64,000 nucleotides of DNA from Rhineura floridana. Lineage: Eukaryota > Chordata > Lepidosauria > Squamata > Rhineuridae. Shown here piece after piece: positions 22,001-33,009 of this stretch. Position 1 is the first letter of the stretch. Each line of letters begins with the position of its first letter. The notes beneath the pieces are model-generated. The model was not told the DNA's origin. It searched no databases and worked only from the letters and a program-made list of their open reading frames with translations. The position numbers were made by a program, and so were the translations under genes. The DNA is taken from assembly GCF_030035675.1 (NCBI RefSeq), contig NC_084489.1, positions 36,875,001 to 36,939,000 of the forward strand, read 5' to 3'.

Positions 22001-22355
22001 GGAGGTCTGGTCTTCCTCCTCGCGGTTGTTGCATCTCACGAGCAAAGCTTTCCCTACTCCGGCGATCTTCCTCCATAGCCTTGAACTGCAGGGACAACAG
22101 CTTCATTTGCTTAGCCAGGTAGCGCTGCATGCTCCTAGGCAACTCTTCCTCATCCAAATCTGATTCCTCCTCATCTTCGCTATCCTCAGTTTGCTTAGAC
22201 ACGAACTCCTTGTCATCCACAGAAGGCTGAGGTATAAACGACAGAGCAGCAGCGCCTTCTTCCAGCTGAACAAGCTGACTAGGCAACGCAGTGTCTGCCA
22301 GGAGCACATCCTCGGCTCCATTCTTTTGAGATCTGGTTTTTATCTTTTGCGACAT
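19098..22355 (-). CDS. LTR retrotransposon Gag-protease-integrase ORF, 1085 codons
   Basis: This is an element protein, not a host gene. In order: a Gag-like N-terminus with acidic and coiled stretches (residues 1-340), a CCHC zinc knuckle CFKCGQIGHKANSC (about 346-359), and an aspartic-protease-like motif GRIDSGSEIT (about 487-496). The integrase follows, with a zinc-binding region (HDVVTAGHLG to CDICQQ, about 713-755) and a catalytic core with D at about 784 (VAVDVIGPF), D at about 843 (ILSDRGPSF) and E at about 878 (NGLCEKMN). That spacing fits a DD35E core. The start is the first ATG of the frame, 143 bp inside the 5' LTR boundary. Family: Ty3/Gypsy by knuckle, protease and integrase order. 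I recognise no reverse transcriptase, so the element is treated as incomplete. Confidence 0.85.
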   Translation of the reverse strand: MSQKIKTRSQKNGAEDVLLADTALPSQLVQLEEGAAALSFIPQPSVDDKEFVSKQTEDSEDEEESDLDEEELPRSMQRYLAKQMKLLSLQFKAMEEDRRSRESFAREMQQPRGGRPDLHKKSFPTFRETDDIFTFFQVFAHSCRDQGVPKKYWMSALRINAEGELRELLNSLPLEYVDDFDYFYALAKFHFALTAEDCFRRLEADQKKSRESFLAFAARMGRNVERWADTAEAVTREEVLDLFAKELFYRRLPRELMALVRDQQPRSLTEAGMLADRMFKNRAGEKYTLFWRPEYVPVKPPRRETAGMQKPGQPAKEEKGGPAGYFKVSSARPEAALQEKPRGEIICFKCGQIGHKANSCSKTLAKPNPAGRKNPKVAPVARVRDLTSPGAEPPELSSWSSAEENEGAESDFVFSAPNSQDRPEVPRGPVVKALPVSVVQTVSGDREGGVKNSLFPEKDSPGPLSSECKEWVQTQFSESIYVNCIKVKGRIDSGSEITSIAERLVKPEQYVPELQVAVTAYGQQTVQVPVADVVLSYRGWTGRHRVIVHSDDHLWDVLIGVDLLFLSHQETVREAEINALTRSQTLSQPMEDCGEKWPLGGEEERAAVGRAGTLPEQQGKNSFQPSVGETEECKLPAASSQAFKAALLKDESLQNCREEAERSPPALSETVKVRFYWDKGLLYREHVPGGNSTDWQPVRQLVVPKPFRLDVLRLAHDVVTAGHLGVKRTLFSVTQHFYWPLVAKTVKEYVKSCDICQQLGYARDHPKAPLQVSQIVAEPFAQVAVDVIGPFNPTKTGRRFILTVIDFATRFAEAIPLSSITAPVIAKTLLELFSRWGFPKTILSDRGPSFVAKLTKKLWELAGMEHHITTAGHHSSNGLCEKMNATINKMLRAYVLEHPREWDVALPFLMFAYRATPSASLGYSPNQLVFGRDLVGPLSLLKNEWEGRLEAMPVSVVTYLQKLQNILRDVLAVAHENLGEAQQQQKAHYDAHAKERHFVEGSEVLVLKAQVDNKLSVAWEGPLIVKAQLSDTNYLLIDPKSHKKPKVYHVNMMKQYFSRKHLVLTCTPAMEVAEDALSRLPVPVD

Positions 22356-22498
22356 TCTGCACTAACCTTACTACCCAAAGTAACAAACAATTGTGTCAGA
22401 AGTCTCTTTAAAATTTACAACTTGCTGCAATGCACTTATCTCACACAGCGTGTTCACTTAAGAGCAGGAATGGCTTCGATCCTCACCACTGCCAGCCA
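22356..22498 (-). other. Element leader and presumed primer-binding site
   Basis: On the minus strand the base after the 5' LTR starts TGG (TGGCTGGCAGTGGTGAGGAT), the usual opening of a tRNA primer-binding site. I could not assign the primer tRNA. The remaining leader runs to the ATG at 22355. Confidence 0.5.
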
Positions 22499-23596
22499 TG
22501 TCATGCCCGCCCGACCCTCAGGGTCCCGGGAACATGCATCAGGCTCAGACCCCCACCCTTAGGGAAATGAGACTGGAACCGAAAAGCTATTACTTCACCC
22601 CTGCCAAGGCTGTGTACGCTCACAACAACCCTGCAAGGTAGAAGGTAGGCTGCCACCACCCCTGTATACTGGTCCACTCAGAGCCAGGGGATCTCTGAGC
22701 CCAGAAGGTATATAAAACCAAGGTCCTAAAAGGCAAGAGTCACAGTTACACTCCTTGCCAGGCACCTCTGGTTTAACACTTAAAATCCAAGCTTTTAACT
22801 TCTTAACCCTCTTTGGTAGTGAGTGACTGAGGTTGGGTCAAAACACTGAATTTAGAACCACCCCTTCTCTCAAATGAACACACCAGGTTAAATAGAAGTA
22901 GCTTTATTAAAATATATAAGTGCACATATCATATAGCAGCAAGTAATCCTTTAAGACCATTCACCCAACAGGGGTTTAGGTTCTTACCAGAGAATTCATA
23001 CACACAACAAGAAAATAATAAACTAGCTCACCTAACTACTTACATACGAGGTAGTTGGTTGCGTGGCACCTCTCCTAAGAGAGATGGATGTTCAACATAA
23101 AGCAATGGAACCAGACATAGGTTGCCTTCCCATAAGCAACCCCAGGAACCATAAGGCAGAAAAGGTTTGGAACTCTGGTGCCAGTCAGCATAGGCAGAGA
23201 ACAGAGAACAAAGGCTGTGGGTCCCTAGCCCTATACTTAAGGGAAAAAGATCCTAACGGTCCAAGATTAATTGACCAATCAGGAATTGACTGATGTAACT
23301 TTCTTCTCGATGTTTCTCACATTTTCGCGCCTTCAGGCCCCCCTCCCAACGGTGTTTTCCAACTGCATAGGCCAAGGATGACCTTGGGTGCCAGGCACTT
23401 GTTAATCAGCAAAGATAAACAGGTGCAGCTTGTTAAGGCTTCTTCTAACCGTCTTCAGCTGGAAAAATGAAACTTAACTTTACAAATTGGCAAGGCTTGT
23501 CTTTTCTGACTGTAACCATCTCCCAGAGTCCCTTACTGGAGCCAAAGTGTTGTCAGCAGATTTTTAATAACTCATGACCATTACAGGTTCATGACA
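22499..23596 (-). repeat. 5' LTR (element orientation)
   Basis: 1098 bp, matching the 17473-18570 copy throughout. As the upstream LTR of a minus-strand element it would carry the active promoter. The 5-bp duplication GGACA follows at 23597. Confidence 0.93.
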
Positions 23597-23601
23597 GGAC
23601 A

Positions 23602-24882
23602 TATATAGGGAATGCTGGAATTCCTGTATATTATTCAACCTATGAAGGCTGGTTTATATAGAACATATCTGCATATACAAATCACTAATGTTTCCACTTC
23701 TTAACAGATATAACCCTATTTCTTTGAAACACAATGGTGGATCAACATGGAATCGCTGTACATGAGGATGTCAAATTATATTAAATCCACCTAAGTATAT
23801 AGCTTATGCTGAATACTAGGGATTTCACAGGACATACTGTTTCGATAAAGACAGTAAACTTAACGAGACAAAAGCTCTTGGGGATAGAATGTCAAAGTTC
23901 ACTTCTTTAATTTCCTGTACTTTTTTTAGAATTTCACTCAAGGATTTTGGAAAGATGATATGTGCACATCCTGAATGACAAGCATGAAATGTGAAAAGAA
24001 TCAAAGTAAATTTTCTGATTTGAAGCTTTGACCAGATCAGTCTCAACAGTTTTCGCTGTTGAAAGATGAAACAATATCTTACTGTATATATCATAATTTC
24101 GCCTCTACAGTGAGCTTGGATCCTAGCAATCTATTACCACCCCCACCCAAAGATAATCAGTGGATGATTTATTATATTGACTTATATTTATAAAGTCTTT
24201 TGTCCTGCCCTGCAATTATTTATATATTATTTTTCTGATATAAAATATTCATATATCCTTGTTTCCATGCTTTCCCCATTCTTCCTGATTTTCATTTATT
24301 TTAAGATTTAGCTATGGTTTGATGGGGAAAAGATGGAAAGTTCCAGTCCTTTTCTCATTGCCTATCCCCCAGCCATGAACTTGGTGTGATCACTCTATGC
24401 TCCTAAAATAAGAGCATTCGGAAACAAGCTGGCAGCCATTGCAGATCTTTAAGCCCTGTTAAGATAAGAGTGGTTTTACAAGTCCAGTTAATAACCTGAC
24501 CAATGTGTTTTAAACCAGTTGAAGGGAGCCCTATGTGCAATATATATGAGTAACTGTGGCAAGATTAGTTTTTCACAATAAGGGCCACAGGCAAAGTTGA
24601 TGAAGGCAAAGTTGATGAAAAGCACTTTGACCTACAAATCCCACTTAGGGCCAGCCTAGCAGCAAGATATCTAACAGCATCTCCAAGCTGCAACCCAGAT
24701 GGATTGAACTTCATTTTTATTATTGTTTGCTTATTTTTATTTAATCAATTTCTTATTAGTCCTCATCCATCCCATTACTAAGCCCAAGCACCAGTTGAAA
24801 ACATCCACTACTCCTGGATTGGATAACATGAAAGAGAAGCTGAGTGTCTCCAAGTTGTGAGATGATTTTCCCCAGAGATGTC
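23602..24882. other. Unassigned AT-rich intergenic DNA
   Basis: No gene or clear repeat is recognised. The open frames are short and lack family features. Confidence 0.5.
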
Positions 24883-25860
24883 TTATTTATTTATTTATTT
24901 ATTTATTTATCCTGCCCTTCCTCCCAGCAGGAGCCCAGGGCGGCAAACAAAAGCGCTAAAAACACATCAAAACATCATAAAAACAGACCTTAAAATACAT
25001 CAAAACAAAACTTTAAAAACATTTTTAAAAAAGCTTTAAAAATATTTTAAAAAGGGTTAAAAACATATTGTTTTAAAAAAATATATTAAAAAGCAATTCC
25101 AATACAGACACAGACTGGGATAGGTCTCAACTTAAAAGGCTTGTTGAAAGAGGAAAGTCTTCAAAAGGTGCCAAAAAGATAGTAGAGATGGCACCTGCCT
25201 AATATTTAAGGGGAGGGAATTCCACAAGGAAGGTGCCACCACACTAAAGGTCCGTTTCCTATGTTGTGCAGAACGGACCTCCTGATAAGATGGTATCTGC
25301 ACGAGGTCCTCACCTGCAGAGTGCAGTGATTGACTGAGTATATAAGGGGTAAGATGGTCTTTCAGGTATCCTGGTCCCAATCTGTATAGGGCTTTGTACA
25401 CCAAAACTAGAACCTTGAACTTGGCCTGGTAGCAAATGGGCAGTCAATGCAATTCTTTCAGCAGTGGGGTATTAAACAGCATATAGAACAAGATAGATCT
25501 CCATTGTGTCCACCATCTTCTGGAATTGACCCACCAGATATAAATGCAATCACCATCCTAGACAGGGAGATCCAGAAGGATATTGTGGGTAATAGACTGA
25601 AAACCACTAAGAGTTCCTAGAAAATCAACAGGGCTGATACCACTAGTCTCTCTTCCAGCAAAGATCATTCTCCATGGTGACTAAAGCAGTTTTGATTCCA
25701 AAACAGCCAGAAGCTTGAATCTAGAAAATCTATTTCCTCCAAGGATGTCTGGAATTGGGCAGCTACCATCCACTTGAAGACTCTGCCCAAGAAGGGTATA
25801 TTAGCAAGTTGCAACTGGCTGATAGCTGGAAAAGTCATCTGGGTCCAAAGAGGGTTTTTA
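24883..25860 (-). mobile_element. L2 LINE, 5'-truncated and diverged
   Basis: Begins on the left with a TTTA repeat and the L2 tail block 'cctgcccttcctcccagcag'. It continues through the C-terminal coding region (minus strand VVAPSLWNSLPLNIRQ, 25.2-25.3 kb) to an RT-like stretch that reads roughly DDFSSYQPVA near 25.8 kb. It is interrupted by indels and stops. Confidence 0.8.
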
Positions 25861-27604
25861 AAGGAGCAGTCTCACCGTTGCCTCTGTCAAGGCTGCCAGA
25901 CCAGCCTCTCTTTCACAGAGACATTCATTACCTCCTGGACCCAACCAGGTGCTACTCCCTTGGTTATTTGTAATTATCCAAGATGGGCAATGGGATGAGT
26001 ATAAAGGTGGTAGGTTGCACCTCTCCGAGCACAGCCTCAGGCCACAATAACTGGAATTTATCCAAGGAAATGCAACCAGAAAGAGAGAGACAGAGTAAGC
26101 CACTTTCGTAAGGGCTTATTTATTTTTTCTTTTGTAGTATAGTGTATGTATTAAATAGGTAACAAAAAGCATTGATGCAGAACTCCCAGCTGGAGATAGT
26201 GTCACTCACTAGTCTAGATCTTGTGCTAGAGTGTTGGTGTGAAGTTACTAGAATTTTTTATGCTGGAGTAGATTTCCTTCAGAATACTATCTGTTTTTCT
26301 TGCCCATCCCAAGGAATTGTTCAGCTGATGCGGGTACGAGCTGAGGTTAGCAACAGAGACAATTGTCCTGCATCCCCTACCCAACTTATTTTTTAAAAAA
26401 ATTGCTAAATATACTGCTGTGCAGTTACTTGCACTCCTTACTAATCTCCTGGATAGTCCAGTCAGTCTGTCTGTTGTTTCTGTAGGAGCAGTAGGCTGGG
26501 AGAGAGCAATAATCCTTCAGACTACTGATAAATTTGGCAGCCAACAAATATGTAACCATCAAAGCTTTCACTTGGCCCTCTTTTTTTCTTTTTTAGATGG
26601 TGTACACAGAATATCAAGGAGCTTTTCTGGAACAAGGAGGGGGTAAGTGGGAGCTAACTGATCTGGGCCACTGTGTTCTTTTCTTTTGCTGCGCTTGTGT
26701 TTTTTGTTCATGCAGCTAAGTAACTGTGAAGTGTATTTCTGATGACATCCTCTCAGGCTGCGATTCAAGGCCTTGGTGTTGACATGACAACCTAAAAAGC
26801 AAGCAAGTTAGTCAACACTGAAAAAGGAGAGTGTGGAATAACACTTAGGGAGGGCACTAAGTCTATAAAAGAAGATAAACAGCACACATTTTGGCAAAAC
26901 TGAGTGATAAATGTGTACCGGAGATGCTGAATGAACACAGCAGAGGGGTGAACAATCTACATATAACAGTAGTCAAAGTATCAGGTTCTGAGGTAACCAT
27001 CCCAGGGGATGAAAGGATTGTGTTACTCTCTGGGCAACTCTCCAGTATTGCTGTGTGCCAATAAAATGTTAAGTATTCTAAGCAAAAGAACACTTCATTT
27101 GTTGAAAATTGGAGGCAGCAGAGTAGAAAGAACTTTCCTTTAGAGTTAACAGGAATACCTAGGATAGAGTAATGATTGTCAAAGGCAAGGATATATTAGT
27201 ATTATTTATTCCTATTTTAATCCCCTCTTTCTCTGAAACCTCAAGGTTAATCACAACATAAACCTTTAAAAAAAAAGGGGGGGGGAGAAAGTCTAATGTT
27301 TCAGTCCAGAGAATTCTTGCTTGCAAAGGAACATGTAAAAACCTCCACCACTTTCGACAATATCCCCATTTATTCCAAGGGAGGACCCTCCTAATCTACA
27401 GGAGCTTTGTTTGAGCAGATGGGGATTCCTCCATAGAAATGAATGTGAGCAGTACAAAGTCATGGGCTCTATATTTCACTGGCAATGCAGGGACTTTAGC
27501 AGGCTATCTGTCCAAGAAAAACTGTGCGGGAGCATCATAGGAAACCTAGGAATCTGCATTTTGCCAAGTCAAACCAATGGAACATCATGATCTAGCTCAG
27601 CATT
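25861..27604. other. Unassigned intergenic DNA
   Basis: No gene is supported. A splice-site-like island at 26597-26642 is reported as a finding. A G tract lies at about 27279-27288. Confidence 0.45.
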
Positions 27605-27752
27605 GATTACACCATGGGTAGTCAATGTGGTGCTGTCTAGATTTGCTGGATTACTATTCCCATCATTCTTTACTATTGGCCAGGCTGAATGGGGCTGATG
27701 GGAGTTGTAGTCCAACAATATATGGAGGGCCTCACATTGAGTATCCTTGGAC
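27605..27752. mobile_element. Palindromic MITE remnant
   Basis: Two inverted halves: 'ggattactattcccatcatt' and 'gctgatgggagttgtagtcc', with the 'ggccaggctg' centre of the family seen at 38842. The sequence from 27753 to 29224 is unassigned except for a similar half copy near 28440-28510. Confidence 0.6.
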
Positions 27753-29224
27753 TATCCTGACCGGCGATGGCTCTCTTGCATTTTTGCCAGTTTTTCCCAG
27801 CCTTCTCCGGATAATCTACATGGGGAAAGCTTCAGAGCTTGTGCTCTACCACTAGTATTTCTCCCTCCCCTTAAACATGTCTGGCAACTCAGACTCTAGT
27901 TTCCCAGAGGTGCAATCTTGCCTCTCATCGCCTCTACCATCTTGGCATTACCTCCTCAACAATAAGGAGGACCACAGTGATAGTTAAGTGCCTCTGTTGC
28001 TCTAATGTAGGGTGAAGATCATGCCTTCTTTAGGCACAACTATTCCTTCATAGATCTGCCTCTCACGTCACACAAAACTCCAACAATATTTCTGTGGGAG
28101 AATGGATGGGCCAGAATGGTAAAAAATTAAAGAAAAAGTCAGAACCTCGGCTCTTTTCTTGTTTTAAAAAGCAGCATATGGCCTTGAGGTCATTCAGGGA
28201 CATTACAGCCATGAGCTGCCATAATTGTATGACTCTCATCTTTAAGGCTTTATTATGTATTTATTTGTCACAGTTGAATCACACCCTGCCCCCAAGGAAC
28301 TCAGTGTAATGTACATGCAGTTATCTCATTTTATGAATACAACAGCCAGGGATTGTAAATTGGACTGAGAACCAACAGATAAACAGGATTTGTAAACTGA
28401 GATTCTCACATTCAAAATGAATAATCTAGCCGAGCCTTTCTCAACCTGATTCCTTCCATATGCTTTGGACAACAGCTTCCACCAGCCCTAGTCAGCATGG
28501 CCAGTGGCTGCTCTAGTCACTCCAACACACTCTTATCATGAGCAGAGGATCAGCGCTAGTGTCTTTCCCTACCCATGAAGAAGCATGGCTCAAGAGGGAA
28601 CCTAAAGTATCCAGCTTGGGGCTGAATGATGGCAACACAGGCAAAAAATACTTTGGCCAAAAATAGTCACGTTTTATTAAACTTCCAAATTCTAAAAGCA
28701 TAGGGCTTTTTACATAGGTCAGATGGCCTACCTCTGAATGCAAGGGGGGGAAACCTTATTGCAGAGTATTTTAATATTCTATCCATACACTGCCAGCTTT
28801 GTGAAATCAATATTCATGAGCAATTGTTGCAAGTAAAAGTAGGTTTTTGTTGTGGAATCTCTTAATTTTTACAGTAGTCTTTTAAGTGCTTTACAGAGAT
28901 AATAGCATGGGGTCATTAGAAATTCCTGATATCTTTGGTCAAGATCTTCTGTTGATATGTATACAGCAACAGTCATGTTGAATATTATTTTGGCATTCAA
29001 AATGAGGTAGAGGAAGAGTGTTCTTTTCTCTTCTGAACTTCTATAGGAGTATTTTATTTTAATAAGCCCAAACCCCAAAGTAGACGTGATAAAAGAGATC
29101 TGTGATCTTTCATAGTGTTTGCTCTGCTGGGGCTGCTTTAAAGATCAAGGAAGTGGGCCATTGAATTTTTAGACTTTCCTCCCATGCCCTTTCCCTGATG
29201 TATTATTTATTTCAAAAGAAAGAA

Positions 29225-29640
29225 AGAAAAACCACCCTTTTCCAAAAAGAGCCCTGGGTGATGTGCAACAAACGTGAACAAGACACAATAAAACACCACT
29301 GAAAACATATATATAGTCCAATTGTTTTGGTAGCAGATCAATTAAAACAGAAATACATACATTGCTGAGAACATACACTTCTTATTTAGCAAACTGGAAA
29401 CACCTGGGCAAAGCAAAATGTTTTCTGAAACCAAACAATGTGTGAGACAGACTCTCCTCTATAGGGAGAGAATTCCAGAGTCTGAGCCCTACCACAGAGA
29501 AGGCACTTGTCATTCATTGGTGGGAACTGTGAACAGAGCCTCCCCAATCCAATCTTCAAGAGTGACTTGGCTGGCATTAGAAGAGGAGAGAAGCTTTAGG
29601 AAGGGGTGGTGGTGACAGGTTTACATTGAGGAAAGAGCAT
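29225..29640 (-). mobile_element. L2-like LINE remnant
   Basis: The block 'gagagaattccagagtctga' followed by 'cacagagaaggcactt' matches the C-terminal coding region of L2 copies (compare 'gggagttccaaagagtgggg' at 57.37 kb). It is old and fragmentary. Confidence 0.55.
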
Positions 29641-29725
29641 GGGGAAAAAGCACACTCTCCTAGACCACTACTTCCTCAACCTTCAAAACAGTCTTCCTAC
29701 TGATTATCAAAACAAACCCACAGAA

Positions 29726-29932
29726 GATCCATATCCACACCATATATTTCAAGCACTCTTATACCACTTTAACAGGCATGGCTTCCCTCAAAGAATCTTG
29801 GGAACTGTAGCCCTGTGAGGGGTCTCCTAACAATCCTAACAACTCTCAGCACCCTTCACACACTACAGTTCCCAGGATTCTTTGGGAGAAGTCATGTGCT
29901 TTAAATGTGCTTTAAATGTATGATGTGTAGTG
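29726..29932. mobile_element. Palindromic MITE
   Basis: Arms 'aatcttgggaactgtagccc' and 'actacagttcccaggattct' are inverted copies with an 'aacaactctcagcaccctt' centre. Same family as 15275 and 34209. Confidence 0.7.
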
Positions 29933-30929
29933 TACACAGTCTAGAAGGCAATATATTGTAGTTAAGGTGTCAGGGCCATTTGATATCAGACTTCTATGAT
30001 AAGCCATAGCTGAGTTGGGGCAAGTGAGGACAGAAAAGATTTTAAACAAAACAAAACAATGCCAAAGACCTAATGCAAGTTTAAAATTATTCAGTCCTGA
30101 GACAAGTTAGGTCAAATCCAACCCTACCAGAAGAAATAGATCAAACTATAAAAAAAAGTTAAGGTGGTAAGGGTGGGAAACTATGACAAGACTGGAACTA
30201 GGTATGAGGCCTGGAGCAGGATAAAAAGGAATAAAGACTGGAGGCAGATATGCACTGAGTAAGGCTGGGTATACACATCTAAAGAATTAGCAACTGCTGT
30301 GTAAATATCACTGACCCATATTGCCTTCCCCCTTCATTCCTATTTGTATTTGCTTAATGGGGGAAGATACAATGATCTGTGGTGTTTTTCCAGTGGTAGC
30401 TGCCACAGGGCCACAACGGACTCTCGCCTTCCCTATAGTATATGCCAAACACTGGAATTTGCTTCATGAATAATAATCTAACTGCATGTATATGTAGGGG
30501 AAGAAATTATACTGTTTAGATCTACTGGCTCTGAATGATCTTGCAGTCAAAGTCAACTCTCCCATATTACATTAGCAAATTCTAGTGCTATTTCCATTGC
30601 TTTCTTTTTTCATGTTTTATTTCTAATGTAACAATAAAATGTTTTGTATTTGCATTTAAATCCAACTTTCTGTGGTATGCATCAATAAGAATGGCATTTT
30701 ATCTCCAGCCCATCCTTCCCTAGAGCCACAGTGCTATATCAGCTCACTCTACATAAAGTAGCTGCCTCGCCTTTGACTTGGAACAATGGAAGCACTCAGT
30801 CATGGACCTTAAATGAAAGCTAAGAGTCAAGGAATTCCATTCAATCTTTCAGTAAAGGGCTCTAAACACACTGGGAAAAATCCAGATGAGTCACATTTTA
30901 CATGTATGTCGGCAATTTATAGGCATATC
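29933..30929. other. Unassigned intergenic DNA
   Basis: No repeat, gene or structural signal recognised. Confidence 0.5.
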
Positions 30930-31580
30930 ATAAAAAAGATAAAATAGTTTTTAAAACAGTACAAACCTCCCCTTAATACGTTTAAAAACAATACAAAATG
31001 AACACCTTAAGTAAGACCTTTTCATCCAGCTGGAAAAGTGTGCCAAACCAAAACTGTCTTCAGTTGTTTTCTGGAAAGTATAGATAGTGGAAGCCTGTTG
31101 TATCACAAGAGGTGCTATTCCACAGAACAGATGCTGCCTCACTGAAAGTCCTACTCAAAGATATTGTGGAGTGGGCTTCTGCTACTTCTGAGACTTTAAG
31201 GAGAAACTCTGCTTCAGAATGCAGTGACATACTGGGTATATAAGAGATAAGGCAGTCTCTCAAGTAACCTGGTCCTGAGCTTTGTATGTTAGTACCAAAA
31301 ATTTGAACTTCGCCCAGTAGCAGATTGGCAGCTAGTGTAAACCCCACAAACAAGGTGTTAGATTCAGATTGTAATTTGCCCCATAAGCAACCTAATCTCC
31401 ATGTTCTGCACTAACTGCAGCCTCTGGACCATCCTCAAGGGTAGCCTTACACCGAGCACACTGAGGTAATCCACCTTGAGGTTACCAATGCATATGGACC
31501 AGTGTGGTCAAGGTATCTTGATCCTGAAAAGGCCATAGCTGTCTTACCAGCCCAAGCTGGTAAACGGCACTCCTAGCAAA
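30930..31580 (-). mobile_element. L2 LINE remnant
   Basis: Minus-strand C-terminal L2 coding blocks are visible ('tcctgagctttgtatgttag', 'cagattggcagctagtgtaa', 'ccatagctgtcttaccagcc'), parallel to those at 25.3 and 34.7 kb. It is heavily diverged. Confidence 0.7.
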
Positions 31581-31759
31581 GATCTTACACAATTTTTCAA
31601 GTCCTCAAATGACTGTGAATGAAACAATGTCAATATGAAAAGGAACAGCTCTGGATACATAGAATTGTATGCAGAACAGGAAGTGCCAGATTAAAGCTGC
31701 TGGAAACATATGTTTCTACAAACTACAGTTCCTAGGATTTTTTGGAGGAAGCCTACCTG

Positions 31760-32224
31760 TTTTAAATGTCACACAATCTGCCCCTTCCTCATGCCGGTCC
31801 CGCAGCAGCCTTGGCTCGGCATCAAGCATGCAGGCGGGCCAGTGGTGGTGGAGACGGCCACGCCAGCTCGGTGAAGGAGGAGGCTGCGACAGCAACAGCA
31901 GTAGGCCTGTTTCTTCAGGAGCCTTGCCTGCGTGTTCCTTCAGGGCTAATCTAACTTTTGTCTTCCTGAGCTGCTTCAAGGAGCAAGTTAGCTACCCGGA
32001 AGGGCCTACCGTAGATCCCAAGCCTCCTTTCATCATGGGGCTCAAGGCAGCGTACGTGAGGTTTCTTTGCAGATATCCATCCAGGCCTGACATACCCAGA
32101 CCTGCTTAGTTCCAGCTAAGGTACTGTCTAAAAGCACATAAGTCCATGACAGTACCTTGGGGCTAATTTTAGCGCGGCAAGTGTTAAGTTGGAAATGTAG
32201 ATTGTGATGGTTATTGTTACTCAA
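31760..32224. other. Unassigned G+C-rich segment
   Basis: About 31770-31960 is rich in G+C with a 146-codon open frame on + (31669-32109) that I do not recognise. Codon usage and content give no support for a protein. Positions 32068-32120 vaguely resemble reversed 5S rRNA and are listed as a finding. Confidence 0.4.
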
Positions 32225-32430
32225 CTCTTGTAACTCTTGTAAATTGTGTTTTGTAAATTGTATTGCTTTAATGTATTGCTTTATTGTTTTATTGATGTAT
32301 TCTTATATTGTATTTTATATTTTGATATTTGTGTCTTCTGTAAGCCGCCTTGAGAGCCTTGGGCTGAAAGGCGGGGTATAAATAAGTAACAACAACAACA
32401 ACAACAACAACAACAATAATAATAATGATT
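32225..32430 (+). mobile_element. LINE (L2-like) 3' tail with (AAC)n
   Basis: 'ctgtaagccgccttgagagc', 'ggcggggtataaataagt' and then AAC and AAT repeats form a typical L2-type 3' end. It may continue leftwards into the G+C-rich segment. Confidence 0.65.
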
Positions 32431-33009
32431 TGATCTGGGGTTGTTGTTTTTTGCACAGTGCCAGCTCTGTTTGGCAGTCATAATCACATGTGAGGGTTAC
32501 TTATACAGTGATTTAGAATTTACTCCTTGTGATATGTCAGAGGAGACATGGCCATCAGTTGTAGAAACATATGGTACAATCATCACTCTGTGTTTATTTC
32601 TTTTTTATTGTAATAATCATTTCTATAGTTACGCTAGTTTCAGAAGTGTCCAATAAAACTGAGTAAAAGTTACCGAAATTAAGTACACAGTTACCAGACT
32701 GTGTACTGTGTACTTGATTGCACTATTTATAAGTTATTGTAGTTTAAGAACTTACCTATAACCAACAGATATTTATTTATCCCGCCCTCCTGCCTGGCAG
32801 GAGCCCAGGGCAGTTTGATATTTCTATTAAACTTTTAAAAGCAGGGAAATTGTGTAGCTATAGTGAATGCACCAGGGGAGCAGGAGACCTGACCTCCTCT
32901 CTGAGATAGTACTGCCCTACAAATTTGTAAAAATGCAAACACAATTTGGGTTGGTCTTTCACAATCCAATCCACTTCCTATATCGCTTGGAAGAATTTCG
33001 TAACATGTG

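Larger units (their letters stand above)
17473..23596 (-). mobile_element. Gypsy-like LTR retrotransposon, very recent insertion
   Basis: Two LTRs of 1098 bp (17473-18570 and 22499-23596) bracket an internal region carrying one long minus-strand gag-protease-integrase frame. The flanks have a 5-bp target duplication GGACA at 17468-17472 and 23597-23601. Each LTR starts TG and ends CA. The two LTRs read as identical, which indicates a very young insertion. Parts recognised are LTRs, gag with zinc knuckle, protease-like motif, integrase and a purine tract. Not all pol domains are recognised, so it does not look whole (about one major gap) and is probably non-autonomous. The sequence on either side of the insertion is unassigned. 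Confidence 0.95.

Noticed and set aside
19798-22562. Plus-strand frames of 70-123 codons
   Set aside because: They lie antisense to the LTR element's long ORF.
31669-32109. 146-codon frame
   Set aside because: It crosses a MITE half and a LINE-associated segment, and its composition is repetitive; no recognisable protein.
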